A DNA stretch of 64,000 bases from the NCBI GenBank assembly GCA_014896295.1, contig JADBKR010000007.1, positions 496,001 to 560,000 on the forward strand, written 5' to 3'. Positions 47,720-56,759 of the stretch are shown in pieces. Position numbers and translations under genes: made by a program. How positions within the stretch are numbered: the first letter of the stretch is position 1; every line of letters starts with the position of its first letter. The notes beneath the pieces are model-generated. The model was not told where the DNA came from. It saw only the letters and a list, made by a program, of their open reading frames with translations, and searched no databases. Origin of the DNA: Limnochordaceae bacterium (GTDB lineage: Bacteria > Bacillota > Limnochordia > Limnochordales > Geochordaceae).

Positions 47720-50700
47720 TTACTCGGTCGAGAACCGAACGTCCACCTGTTCCCCCACCGGACGTACCGCCACGAACTGCTCCCGGCAAGAGCGGGCCAG
47801 GCGGTCCACCTCCATCGCCTCGTCTACCTGGCCGCTTGCCCGCAACAGCTCGGCGTACTCGCCGAGCAGCTCCCGGATGTCCCGCTCCCCGGTATCGTCG
47901 ATCGGCCCGAGCTGGACCCGGGCGCCCTTGGCAATGCGCCGGCGCAGCGCGTACTCGTCGAGGCCGATCTGAGGCGCCAGGCGCAGGTAGACCACGCCGC
48001 CGGTCATGCCCGAACAGATCCACGGGCCCGGATCCCCCAGTACCACGGCCCGCCCGTTGGTCATGTACTCGAAGGCGAACCCCTTGAGCTGGGCCGTGCT
48101 GGCCGCGCTCGCCCGCGAGTCGTCCAGGGGCACCCTCGGCATCGCTCCGAACACCACGTCGGCGCCGGAGAGGCGGATGGCGGCCCGGGAGTCGGCCTCA
48201 CCCTGCACGAAGAAGCGGCCTCGCTGGGCGCCGTAGGCAAAGCTCTTGCCCACGCATCCGTTGACCCGCCGGCCGCCGGCCCCGACCCCCTTCAGCACCA
48301 CGAGCCTGCCCCCGAGCGCGCACTTGCCCGCTCCGTCCTGCGCCCCTCCCTCGATGGTCACGTCCACGCCCTCCGTGTTGAACGCAGCGGCGCCGTTGCC
48401 CACCGACGCGGCGCCCCGCACGGTGATGCGGGCCCCGCTCTGGTGCCAGCCGTTGGCCCGCCCTTCGAGGCCGAGCCGCAGGCGGGCCAGCTGGCCGGCC
48501 ACCGGGGTCGCCAGGACCCGGTCGGAGCATGCTGCCCGGTCGGTCTCCCACTCGACCCGGTGGTCGCCCGCCAGCAGCCGCTCCCGGACCGCCACCGCTT
48601 GTTCCACCACCAAGGGGGAGCCGGCCGGCAGGCTGAGGCGCCCGGGTTCCGGGCGTTCGTTCGCGGCGGCGAGCGGCTGCGGCACGCTCACGCAAGCATG
48701 GGCGACCGGCGCCCAGACCGCAGGCCGGAGGAGCTCCGAGAGGTCGACCCGGGAGTGGAGCGCCACCTGTTCGAGCAGGTCGACTCTGCCCACCAGGTCC
48801 TGCGTGCGCCGGGCCCCCAGCTCCCGGGTCAGCGTGGCCAGCTCCTCCCCCATCTGCTCCAGCAGCGAGGCCAGCTGCGCCGCGGCCCGCTCCTCGTCGC
48901 GAGGCACGAAGTGCTTGAGGCCCCGCTCCAGCGCTTCCCGCTCCTCCTCGATCTGCGTGGCGATGCCCACATGACACGTGTCGAGCTGGCAGCCCCGACA
49001 GATGGTGCATCCGATGGCCACCATGGCGAGCGTGCCGAAGCCGACCCGGTTGGCGCCCAGGAGGATACTCTTCATGGCGTCCAGCGCGCTCTTCATGCCT
49101 CCGTCGGCCCAGATCTCGACCTGGTGGCGCAGTCCCGAAGCGACCAGGGCCCTGTGGGCTTCTGCGATGCCGATCTCGGCCGGCAGGCCCACGTGGCGGA
49201 TGGCGTGCCGGCGGGCGGCACCGGTGCCGCCGTCGAAGCCGCTGAGGTTGATGACGTCGGCCCCCGCCTTGGCGATGCCCACCGCAATGGTGCCGATCCC
49301 CGGCACCACGGGCACCTTGACGGCGATCCGGGAGGCCGGGCTCACCGTCCGCAGTTCGTGGATGAGCTGGGCCAGGTCCTCGATGGAGTAAATGTCGTGA
49401 TTGTTGGAGGGAGAGATGAGGTCGACCCCTGCCCGGGCGTTGCGAGCCCGAGCCACCTTGGCCGACACCTTGCGCCCCGGCAGGTGCCCGCCCTCGCCCG
49501 GCTTGGCCCCCTGCCCGATCTTGATCTCGATGACCCAGGCGCCGTTGAGCATCTCGGCGTGAACGCCGAAACGGCCCGACGCCACCTGGATGCCGCGGTG
49601 GCGAGGCCAGCGGCCCACCAGGTCCGGAATCTCGCCGCCCTCGCCGTTGAGGCAGACGATGTTGGCCCGCACCGCGGCCTCGAGGTACGCGCGGTAAGCC
49701 CGCTCCCCCTGCGACCCGAACGACATGGAGCTGATCACGAAAGGCAGCGAGTGTTCTCCGACGGAAAGGTCGACCGGCCCCTCGATCGGGCGTCCCGAAG
49801 GGCGCAGAGCGAGCAGATGGCGCAGGGCCACCGGATGGGCTCGTTCGAGCTCTTCCATCTGGCGGGCGGCCGCCGCGTACGGGATGGCGCCTTCCGCAGC
49901 CTGGGCCAGCGCCTTCCAGATGCGAGGCCAGTAGTGGAACGGCCGCACCAGACGGGGTTCGGAGCCCCCCTCCCCGGTGGCGAGGGCCCGTCGCCGCTCC
50001 GTCGACTGCTCCAGTTCCTGGAACCCCACGCCCGCCCCGTCCGAGGCAGCGTATGCCTCGACCTCGAGCAACGCTGCCAGCTCCGGCTTCAGCCCGATGC
50101 ACGAGAAAAGGCGCGCGTAGCCCCGGATCTCGTGAATGCCCAGGGTGGAGATCACCTTCTCCATCCCTTTGTGCAGGGCCGAGAGGAGGTGGGCCACGCC
50201 CTGCTCGGCGCTCTGGCCCGCGGCCGCGGCGCTGCGGGCGGCCAGCTCCACCATCATCCACGGCACGACCACGTCCGCGCCCAGGCCGAGGGCCAGCATG
50301 ACGTCGTGAAGGTTGCGCAACGCTCCGCTGCGCACGACGATGCCGGCCCGCCGGCGCAAGCCCGCCGCCTGGCGTAGCGCCCGATCCACGAAGGCGACGA
50401 CCAGGTGGGGATCCATCCATGTGCCCGCCTCGTCCTCGAAGACCCCGCCGTCGTCCAGCACCACCAGGGCGCTGCCGGAAGAGACCGCTTCGGACGCCTG
50501 CCGGGCCGTGCGGTGCAAGGCCGCCACCGTGGTCTCGCCCCGCCGCCGGCGCACGGGCACCACCGTCGCACAAAGCCCGGCCACGAGGTCAGGCCACGCC
50601 AGCGTCTCGAAAGAGGCCGCCACCCGGCGGGCGCTCTCCAGGTCAAGGGCACTCCCCTGGGGAGCGCCGCCCACGCAGACGGGAAGCAGCAGCTCGATGG

Positions 50701-52435
50701 CTCCCGGACGGGCCGCCATGTCGCCATGGCCCCCTGCCGGCTTGAGAGCCGGCCTGCGCCCCACCACGACCCGCGTCGAAAAGTGTTCGATCTCCCGATC
50801 CCGGTCGATGGCCGGGTTGGTCACCACGGCCACGGTCTCTTTGAAGTAGTCGGCCAGGTTGTGCAGTTCAGGGGAGAGGGCAGCCAGCGGGGCGTCGTAC
50901 CCGAGGGAGCCGATGGGCTCAGCGCCGCTCCTGGCCATGTCTTCCAGGATCTTGACGTCGTCCGCCTGCCACGCCCACGCCGCCATCAACCGTTGGAGCA
51001 CGCCTTCCTCGACCGGCCCGGGCTCGGAGCCGGAGCCGGCCGGCGAGGCAAACGCCCTGGCGGGCGAGATCCACCGGGCAAAGCCGCCAACAGCTCCAAT
51101 TCGCCGCTTCCAGCGTTCCACGACCCACTCCTGCAGGTAGGGGTAGGCGAGCACCCGCGCGCCGCCCGGCTGCAGCAACACCGCCATCTTCTCCCCCGGG
51201 CCGAGGGGCTTGGGGTCCGCCACGAGCTCCCGCGTCGGTACGACCCCGGGCTCCGACGAGAAGACCACGACGTCTTGAGCCGGCACGTACCACAGCGGGC
51301 GAAGACCCAGGGCATCGGCCGCCATCACGGCCATGTCCCGGTGCCGGGCGAAGATGGCGGCCGGCCCTTGGGCAAAGGGACCCCAGGCCTGGCGCAGGTA
51401 CATGTAGTACTCCTGCCACTCGGCCGGATACCGCTTGATCTCGTTGAGAATGGGCGGGAAAAGGATTTCCAGGGTCTCCATCAGCGAATAGCCCATCCGG
51501 TGGAGCATCGCGTCGGCCGTACGGTTGAGGTTTTGGGAATCGCTCCCGCCCGGGATCGTGGGGATGCCGACCTGCTCCGCCTCCATCACCAGGCGCCGGA
51601 TCGTGTTGATCTCCCCGTTGTGCGCGAGCACGGTGAACGGTTGCGCCCGATCGAAGGTCGGCATGGTGTTGGTGGAGTACCGGTTGTGGCCGATGGCCGC
51701 CCTCGTGGCGAAGGCCGGGTCCTGCAAGTCCGGGTAGAAGGCCTGCAGATGCCCCACGTCACCCAGTACCTTGTAAACGACCGTGTGGGCGCTCATGGAG
51801 ACGACGTGGACCGACTCGAACGCCTGCTCGAGCTCCAGCGACGACTCGAACAGGCGGCTGCCCACCAGGGCCGACAGCCGCCGCTGGGCCGACCCCAGCG
51901 TCCCGTCCCCCTCGAACGGGAGCAAGCCCGGGCGCCACCACCCGTCGACCCCCGGGGGGTCGACCATCAGGGCCAGCTGCCAGAACGCAGGCGCCTGCCT
52001 CCGCCCCCGGGGTCCCAGCGCCTCGACGACGGCATGGTCGAGGCACGACGCGAGCAGGCGGATGCCGCGCCGGGCCAGGAAATGGCGTATCCGCTCGAGG
52101 AGATCAGAGGAAGGAGACGAGACGAACAGATGGGCAACGGCAAAGGAAGGGTGCCGGGCCAGCTCCGGGTCGAGGCCGGCCTCTTCCAACCGCCCGGCCC
52201 ACAGAACCCGCGGGATGTCCGTCTGGATGCCGCAGCCGTCCCCCTCCCCCTCGACCGACCCGGACCGGTGGGCCAGCCGGCCGAGATAGGTCAGGACCCG
52301 TTCGAGGACCGCCCGATCGGGGCGGGCGTCCCTGGAGAAGACCGCGGCCAGCCCACAATTCCCGTGCTCGTAGTGGCGGGCGTATTCGGCCGGGGCAGCT
52401 CCCGCCTGGCGCAGGGGCCACTGGGTCACGGCCAT
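47720..52435 (-). CDS. gltB: Glutamate synthase large subunit
   Basis: A 1571-residue enzyme transferring the amide of glutamine to 2-oxoglutarate. Starting at ATG 52435, a 26-residue propeptide precedes Cys27 (EHGN-CGLAAVF), the N-terminal nucleophile exposed on maturation. Then the class II amidotransferase domain (GHNRYSTNTMPTF, LAHNGEINT), a central domain, the FMN barrel (ISSMSFGSQGERAY, LSGFDGGTGAA, WADGGMKSALD), the Fe-S cysteines in CTICRGCQLDTC and the C-terminal beta-helix (GASVGNGAAAFNTEG, GGVVYL). ATG 52435 has GGAGAAGG upstream; GTG 52543 would add 36 atypical residues. The GltD-type partner is 26 kb away. Confidence 0.95.
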   Translation of the reverse strand: MAVTQWPLRQAGAAPAEYARHYEHGNCGLAAVFSRDARPDRAVLERVLTYLGRLAHRSGSVEGEGDGCGIQTDIPRVLWAGRLEEAGLDPELARHPSFAVAHLFVSSPSSDLLERIRHFLARRGIRLLASCLDHAVVEALGPRGRRQAPAFWQLALMVDPPGVDGWWRPGLLPFEGDGTLGSAQRRLSALVGSRLFESSLELEQAFESVHVVSMSAHTVVYKVLGDVGHLQAFYPDLQDPAFATRAAIGHNRYSTNTMPTFDRAQPFTVLAHNGEINTIRRLVMEAEQVGIPTIPGGSDSQNLNRTADAMLHRMGYSLMETLEILFPPILNEIKRYPAEWQEYYMYLRQAWGPFAQGPAAIFARHRDMAVMAADALGLRPLWYVPAQDVVVFSSEPGVVPTRELVADPKPLGPGEKMAVLLQPGGARVLAYPYLQEWVVERWKRRIGAVGGFARWISPARAFASPAGSGSEPGPVEEGVLQRLMAAWAWQADDVKILEDMARSGAEPIGSLGYDAPLAALSPELHNLADYFKETVAVVTNPAIDRDREIEHFSTRVVVGRRPALKPAGGHGDMAARPGAIELLLPVCVGGAPQGSALDLESARRVAASFETLAWPDLVAGLCATVVPVRRRRGETTVAALHRTARQASEAVSSGSALVVLDDGGVFEDEAGTWMDPHLVVAFVDRALRQAAGLRRRAGIVVRSGALRNLHDVMLALGLGADVVVPWMMVELAARSAAAAGQSAEQGVAHLLSALHKGMEKVISTLGIHEIRGYARLFSCIGLKPELAALLEVEAYAASDGAGVGFQELEQSTERRRALATGEGGSEPRLVRPFHYWPRIWKALAQAAEGAIPYAAAARQMEELERAHPVALRHLLALRPSGRPIEGPVDLSVGEHSLPFVISSMSFGSQGERAYRAYLEAAVRANIVCLNGEGGEIPDLVGRWPRHRGIQVASGRFGVHAEMLNGAWVIEIKIGQGAKPGEGGHLPGRKVSAKVARARNARAGVDLISPSNNHDIYSIEDLAQLIHELRTVSPASRIAVKVPVVPGIGTIAVGIAKAGADVINLSGFDGGTGAARRHAIRHVGLPAEIGIAEAHRALVASGLRHQVEIWADGGMKSALDAMKSILLGANRVGFGTLAMVAIGCTICRGCQLDTCHVGIATQIEEEREALERGLKHFVPRDEERAAAQLASLLEQMGEELATLTRELGARRTQDLVGRVDLLEQVALHSRVDLSELLRPAVWAPVAHACVSVPQPLAAANERPEPGRLSLPAGSPLVVEQAVAVRERLLAGDHRVEWETDRAACSDRVLATPVAGQLARLRLGLEGRANGWHQSGARITVRGAASVGNGAAAFNTEGVDVTIEGGAQDGAGKCALGGRLVVLKGVGAGGRRVNGCVGKSFAYGAQRGRFFVQGEADSRAAIRLSGADVVFGAMPRVPLDDSRASAASTAQLKGFAFEYMTNGRAVVLGDPGPWICSGMTGGVVYLRLAPQIGLDEYALRRRIAKGARVQLGPIDDTGERDIRELLGEYAELLRASGQVDEAMEVDRLARSCREQFVAVRPVGEQVDVRFSTE

Positions 52436-52628
52436 CACCTTCTCCGGCCGGGCCGTACCCGTACAGAGGGAGAGGCCTTCGGCAACGGCGCGTGGGTCAA
52501 GACGAAAACCGGCGGGACGCTCTCTGACCCGCCCCACCGACACGCATGTCCGGGCCCGGCGCCTGCTCTACTCCGTCTCCCGCCCGTCGCGGGCCGTTCC
52601 CGGGTGGCTGCAAGTAGTTTTGGGGGTC

Positions 52629-52657
52629 ATTCTAGCAGGCGCTCGCGGCAGGCACAA
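52629..52657 (-). promoter_or_regulatory. Probable gltB promoter
   Basis: Minus strand: -10 TAGAAT (52629-52634), 17-bp spacer, weak -35 TTGTGC (52652-52657). It would give a leader of about 190 nt before ATG 52435. The position just after rsmI suggests gltB is transcribed separately from the upstream cluster. Confidence 0.5.
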
Positions 52658-52667
52658 CGGGTGCGAC

Positions 52668-53390
52668 TCATGTATACTGGATGTTTTTAGTGCCCTCGCA
52701 GTGCAAAAGCGCGGGCGGAGGGCCCACCACGATGGTGCACTCGCCCAGGGGCGGCGGCTCCGCTTGCTCGAAGCGCCGGGCGAGCTCGACCAGGCTTCCC
52801 CGGACGACCTCTTCGTGGACCTTGGTCAGCTCTCGCGCACAGGCGGCCGGGCGCGCCCCCAGTATCTCTGCCATCGCCTGCAGGCTCGCCGCCAGACGGT
52901 GAGGAGCCTCGAAGAAGACGAGGGTGCCGGGGAGGTCCCGCAACGCCTCCAGCCGCTCTCGCCGGCGCTTGGGCTGGCGAGGCAAGAACCCCTCGAACCA
53001 GAAGCGCTGCCCCGGTAGCCCCGAGACCGCCAGAGCCGAGACCACGGCCGACGGACCGGGCACCACCCGCACGGCGATCCCGGAGGCGGCCGCCTCCCGC
53101 ACCAGCTCCCAACCCGGGTCCGAGACGACCGGCATTCCGGCGTCGGTCACGAGAGCGAGCTGAAGCCCCTCCTGCAGCTTTTGCAGCAACAACGGCAGGC
53201 GATGGGCGGCGTTGTGCTCGTGGTAGCTGACCAGCCGCTTGCGGATGCCGAGGTGGTTGAGCAGCTTGAGAGCGCGGCGGGTATCCTCGCATGCCACCAG
53301 GTCGACCGCCTTGAGGGTCTCGACGAGGCGCAACGAGACGTCCTGCAGATTGCCGATGGGGGTCCCGCAGACCCACAGGATCCCGCTCAA
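52668..53390 (-). CDS. rsmI: 16S rRNA (cytidine1402-2'-O)-methyltransferase
   Basis: A 240-residue tetrapyrrole-methylase-fold enzyme methylating C1402 in the ribosomal P site. Seen: LWVCGTPIGNLQDVSLRLVETL, ACEDTRRALKLLNHLGI, SYHEHN, TDAGMPVVSDPGWELV (SAM-binding), VPGPSAVVSALAVSGLP, FEGFLPR and FFEAPHRL. The TTG 53390 start overlaps the yaaT stop (TTGA). Its order after yaaT matches Bacillus; the intervening yabA, yabB and GIY-YIG genes of B. subtilis are absent here. Confidence 0.95.
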   Translation of the reverse strand: MSGILWVCGTPIGNLQDVSLRLVETLKAVDLVACEDTRRALKLLNHLGIRKRLVSYHEHNAAHRLPLLLQKLQEGLQLALVTDAGMPVVSDPGWELVREAAASGIAVRVVPGPSAVVSALAVSGLPGQRFWFEGFLPRQPKRRRERLEALRDLPGTLVFFEAPHRLAASLQAMAEILGARPAACARELTKVHEEVVRGSLVELARRFEQAEPPPLGECTIVVGPPPALLHCEGTKNIQYT

Positions 53391-54274
53391 GCGGCCGAAG
53401 GCCTCCGGTGACGCCTGCGCCGGCGCGGCCGCCTCCGGGTGGCCCCTTCCGCCGCCGGCGACGCGGCCGCCGGGCCGTCGGGGTCAGCGGATTCGCCCGG
53501 TGCCAGGCCCGGCGCTTGGCCATCGCCGCCACGCCCGTTGAGCGGGCAGCCGGCAGGGCGGGCCGTGCCGTCGGCGCCCGTGGCCGCGGTGGCCACCGCT
53601 GCCGGCACGCGATCGAGCTCGTAGGCGAGGCAGCACATCAGGCGCCCGCACAGGCCCGAGAGCTTCTCCGGGTTGAGGGGAAGGCCCTGGTCCTTGGCCA
53701 TGCGGATGGTGACGGGCCGGAACTCCGAAAGGAAGGAGGCGCAGCAAACGGGCCGCCCGCACGGCCCGATCCCCCCGACCATCCGCGCGACGTCCCGGGC
53801 GCCGACCTGCCGCAAGTCGATCCGGGTGTGGAAGGTCGAAGCGAGATCCCGCACCAGCTCGCGAAAATCCACCCGCTCCGGAGCCGTGAAGTAGAAGGTG
53901 AGACGGGATCCGTCGAAACCGTACTCCGCGTCGACGATCCGCATGGGCAGGTGGTGCTGCTCCACCTTCTCCATCCCGAGGGCGAAAGCTTGCTGCTCCT
54001 TCTGCTGCCACTGGTCCCGCTGCGCGAGATCGGTCTCGGTCGCCAGGCGGAGCACGGGACGAAGGGGCCACACGACCTTCTCCGCAACCACTTCCCGGGG
54101 CTCGACCACGACCTGCCCCGTTTCGAGCCCCCTCTGGGTTTCCACCACGACCCACGCCCCGCGGGTCAGGGGCAAATCCCGGGGGTCGAAGTAGTAGACC
54201 CGGCCGGCGCGGCCCAACCGCACCGCTACGACGCGGACCGGTCCCCGCAGCTCGCCCGGCGCAGCACCATCCAC
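53387..54274 (-). CDS. yaaT: PSP1-domain protein YaaT (RicT)
   Basis: About 295 residues. The PSP1 domain aligns with B. subtilis YaaT: VRLGRAGRVYYFDP, VVVETQRGLETGQVVV, ERVDFRELVRDLASTFHTRIDLRQVGARD, the Cys motifs GPCGRPVCCASFL and SGLCGRLMCC. In Bacillus YaaT works with YlbF and YmcA in an Fe-S-containing complex affecting RNA turnover and development. GTG 54274 is the best start; it overlaps the end of holB by 49 bp because residues homologous to the B. subtilis N-terminus are encoded there. The C-terminus replaces the Bacillus tail with a Gly/Ala/Pro stretch and an Arg-rich end. Confidence 0.9.
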   Translation of the reverse strand: MDGAAPGELRGPVRVVAVRLGRAGRVYYFDPRDLPLTRGAWVVVETQRGLETGQVVVEPREVVAEKVVWPLRPVLRLATETDLAQRDQWQQKEQQAFALGMEKVEQHHLPMRIVDAEYGFDGSRLTFYFTAPERVDFRELVRDLASTFHTRIDLRQVGARDVARMVGGIGPCGRPVCCASFLSEFRPVTIRMAKDQGLPLNPEKLSGLCGRLMCCLAYELDRVPAAVATAATGADGTARPAGCPLNGRGGDGQAPGLAPGESADPDGPAAASPAAEGATRRRPRRRRRHRRPSAA

Positions 54275-55266
54275 GCCCAGTTGAGCGTCAGCCGGCGGCT
54301 CGTGTACCGGGCGATCATCTCCCTCGCCCGGATCAAGGTCCGGAGTCCCTCCACAGCTTCCACCGGGCGGATCCGGCGGAGCAGCGCCTCCATCTCCTGA
54401 TCGCCGGTCACGATGTCCGGTTGCTTCCCACCAAAGACCCACGCCGCCACATCCCGCCACAACCATATCATTGCAGCAAGGTTCTCGTCCACTTCGCCAG
54501 GATCGCCCCCTTCCAGCTCACGGGTCAACCGGTCGACCCGGGCCGGCGGCTGGACCAGGGCCTGGCGCAACCAGTCGACCGCGGTTTGGCGCCGCCGCAG
54601 CGCTCCCTCCCAGCCTTCCATGGCCCAGCCCGGCCGTCCGGCCGATGCCAGGGCCCGGCGCCTGGCCTCTTCGGGGGCCAATCCGAGCCGCTCTTCGAGC
54701 GTCCTTGCGATGAGGGAGCGATCGACCGGTCCGAGGTAGAAAGGCAGGCAACGGGAGCGGATGGTCTCAGGCAGGGCGTCGACCTCTTCGGCCAGCAAGA
54801 AGAGCACCGTCTGGCCTGGCGGCTCTTCCAGGGACTTGAGGAAAGCGTTGGCCGCTTCGAGCGTGAGCCGGTCGGCCCGCTCCAGCGCCGCCACGGTCCA
54901 CGCCCCCCGCTGTGGGGAAAGGCTCAGGCGCATCCGCAGATCCCGTATCTGCTGAATGGTGATGTTGCCGGCCTCCGTGGAGGGGGCCACCCACACGACG
55001 TCCGGATGACGGCCCCGGGCGACCGCCTGGCATGCGTCGCAGCCCCCGCATGCCTCCCCGTCTTCGTCCGGCGTCTCGCAGAGCAGGGCGGCCCCCACGG
55101 CCCTGGCCAGCGTCGCTTTCCCCACCCCGCGGGGGCCGTGGAGCAGGTAGGCCCCGCCGATGCGGCCACCTTGGATCGCGCGGCGAAACCACCCGACCGC
55201 CCGTGCATGCCCCACGATCGCAGACCACCGAACCGGCGCGGCAGGCGACGGCGCGTCAGCGGACAA
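54226..55266 (-). CDS. holB: DNA polymerase III delta' subunit
   Basis: A 346-residue clamp-loader subunit. AAA+ domain with P-loop HGPRGVGKAT (43-52; Lys present), zinc cysteines C63, C73, C76 and C79, the VAPSTEAGNITIQQIRDLRMRLSLSPQRG segment, TLEAANAFLKSLEEPP and the SRC motif in ETIRSRCLPFYL. The C-terminal helical domain follows. It overlaps yaaR upstream by 11 bp and yaaT downstream. Gene order tmk-darA-yaaR-holB-yaaT is that of Bacillus. Confidence 0.94.
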   Translation of the reverse strand: MSADAPSPAAPVRWSAIVGHARAVGWFRRAIQGGRIGGAYLLHGPRGVGKATLARAVGAALLCETPDEDGEACGGCDACQAVARGRHPDVVWVAPSTEAGNITIQQIRDLRMRLSLSPQRGAWTVAALERADRLTLEAANAFLKSLEEPPGQTVLFLLAEEVDALPETIRSRCLPFYLGPVDRSLIARTLEERLGLAPEEARRRALASAGRPGWAMEGWEGALRRRQTAVDWLRQALVQPPARVDRLTRELEGGDPGEVDENLAAMIWLWRDVAAWVFGGKQPDIVTGDQEMEALLRRIRPVEAVEGLRTLIRAREMIARYTSRRLTLNWAWMVLRRASCGDRSAS

Positions 55267-55729
55267 GGTCGAGCAGCAGCCCCCGGATGTCGTCGAGCCG
55301 GGCCGCCAGCGCCAGAGCGGGCTGTTGGCGCGCCAGGACGTCCCGGACGAGCCGGTCGAGCGCTGCGTCCACCTCCTGGATCACGGCATGCAGACGCCGC
55401 TGCCCCCGCCCGTCCACCGCGACCCGCCGGTCGACCCGGTACGTGCCGGCAAGGGCGAGCTCGAGCAGGCGCCGCACGGCCTGGCGATACGCGAAGACGG
55501 TCGCCTCGCCAGGCGAGCGGCGCAGCTCTCCCGCGCACCGGTCCACCTCGCGCAGCGCCTGCTCCATCTCCTGCCGCCGGCGACGCCGGTCGGCATCGGC
55601 CAGCTCCGTCCGGAAGACGCCGGCCGGCCGCTCGCCGCTCGCGGTCCTGGCCGTCGAGCCGGCCCGGGACCGGCCTACCTGGGTGGGGCGGCGCCGCCGG
55701 GGAAGCCCCTCGATCCGTGCGCTTTCCAT
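55256..55729 (-). CDS. yaaR: YaaR-family (DUF327) protein
   Basis: A 157-residue, mainly helical protein matching DUF327 in size and position. The N-terminal 40 residues are Arg/Gly-rich; the core runs FRTELADADRRRRRQEMEQALREVDRCAGEL, PGEATVFAYRQAVRRLLELAL and GTYRVDRRVAVDGRGQRRLHAVIQEVDAALDRL. The function is unknown in all organisms. ATG 55729 was taken because upstream codons are antisense to darA. It lies 32 bp after darA and overlaps holB by 11 bp. Confidence 0.85.
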   Translation of the reverse strand: MESARIEGLPRRRRPTQVGRSRAGSTARTASGERPAGVFRTELADADRRRRRQEMEQALREVDRCAGELRRSPGEATVFAYRQAVRRLLELALAGTYRVDRRVAVDGRGQRRLHAVIQEVDAALDRLVRDVLARQQPALALAARLDDIRGLLLDLVR

Positions 55730-55761
55730 CGCGGCCGTCCTTCTCGCAGGGCCTTCGCGGG

Positions 55762-56049
55762 CTAGATCCGCTCGAACCGGTCGACCCGCAGCACGAAGAT
55801 GGTGGCCGCTCCCACCTCGACGTCCCCTGCGCCTGCGGCCGCCTGGCGCCGGTGGCGGCAGGTCCGGCGGATGCAGTCCACCGCCGCGTCGACCTGCGCA
55901 TCCTCGAGGCCGATGAGGATGGTGGTGTTGCCCTGCCGGAGGAAGCCCCCCGTGCTCGCCAGCTTGGTGGCCCCGAAACCCTGATCCACCAAGCGCTGCA
56001 TCAAGGGCCCGGCATCCTGGTCCTGCACGACGGCGATCAAGAGCTTCAT
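55762..56049 (-). CDS. darA: DarA/PstA-type cyclic-di-AMP receptor, variant
   Basis: A 95-residue PII-like protein aligning with B. subtilis DarA (YaaQ) and Staphylococcus aureus PstA: LIAVVQDQD, ATKLASTGGFLRQGNTTILIG and the final VEVGAATIFVLRVDRFERI. Two differences stand out: positions 24 and 26 are Gly, where PstA has Asn24 and Arg26 in the ligand pocket, and the large loop before VEVG is about 13 residues shorter. Thr28, Gly35, Phe36 and Leu37 are kept. ATG 56049 overlaps the tmk stop (ATGA). The fold is certain; binding of c-di-AMP is less so. Confidence 0.92.
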   Translation of the reverse strand: MKLLIAVVQDQDAGPLMQRLVDQGFGATKLASTGGFLRQGNTTILIGLEDAQVDAAVDCIRRTCRHRRQAAAGAGDVEVGAATIFVLRVDRFERI

Positions 56050-56759
56050 GACAGGGCACCCGCCTCCTCCCCACCCTGGTTCGGCCGGGTCCGGCCGGTC
56101 ACCTCCTGGAGCCGCCGCCCCAGGCGCTCCATCACCGCGGTTCGGACGAGCGCCTCCACCCGATCCCGGCTCGACCCGGTCACGTCGAGGCGAACGATCC
56201 GCTCCGGATAGGCGGCGGCCAGAGCCAGGTATCCTTCGCGCACCCGCGCGAAAAACCCCTCGTCGCGCCCCTCGATCCGATCCCTGCGGGGGCGTTGCCG
56301 CCGCCCCGGAAGGACCCCGGAAGGCAGGTCGAGCCACAGCGTCAGGTCCGGCACCAGGCCTCCCGTGGCCAAACGGTTGAGCCGCTCGACCAGCTCGGCG
56401 TCGATCCCCAGCCCCCAAGCCTGGTACGCCACGGAGGAGTCGGCGAACCGCTCGGAGATCACCCACCGGCCCTCTTCGAGGGCCGGGCGCACCACCTCCG
56501 AGACGTGCTGCGCCCTGTCCGCCATCATCAACAGGAGCTCGGCCTCGGGAGCGAGGCGCACGCCGCGGCGCTCGTGGCCCAGCACGATGGCCCGCATCCG
56601 TCGCCCCGCCGCCGTACCCCCGGGCTGCCGGGTGTGGAGCACCGGTACACCCTGGCGTTCGAGCCACCGCGCGAGGCGCCGCGCCTGCGTCGACTTGCCG
56701 GTACCGTCGAGCCCCTCGAAGGTGATGAGCGCCCCCGGCGGCGCCCCCGCGGGGCTCAT
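56046..56759 (-). CDS. tmk: Thymidylate kinase
   Basis: A 237-residue dTMP kinase. P-loop [10 protein letters not shown] (14-23), [14 protein letters not shown] (the usual DR[EQ]PGGT-like substrate loop), the [33 protein letters not shown] block and [14 protein letters not shown] in place of the LID region. ATG 56759 overlaps the stop of the R3H-AAA gene. About 20 residues longer than typical at the C-terminus. Operon position between the R3H-AAA gene and darA. Confidence 0.94.
   Translation of the reverse strand: MSPAGAPPGALITFEGLDGTGKSTQARRLARWLERQGVPVLHTRQPGGTAAGRRMRAIVLGHERRGVRLAPEAELLLMMADRAQHVSEVVRPALEEGRWVISERFADSSVAYQAWGLGIDAELVERLNRLATGGLVPDLTLWLDLPSGVLPGRRQRPRRDRIEGRDEGFFARVREGYLALAAAYPERIVRLDVTGSSRDRVEALVRTAVMERLGRRLQEVTGRTRPNQGGEEAGALS

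Noticed and set aside
47654-52690. Long plus-strand open frames over gltB
   Set aside because: Antisense to a complete glutamate synthase; no ribosome-binding site or family feature.
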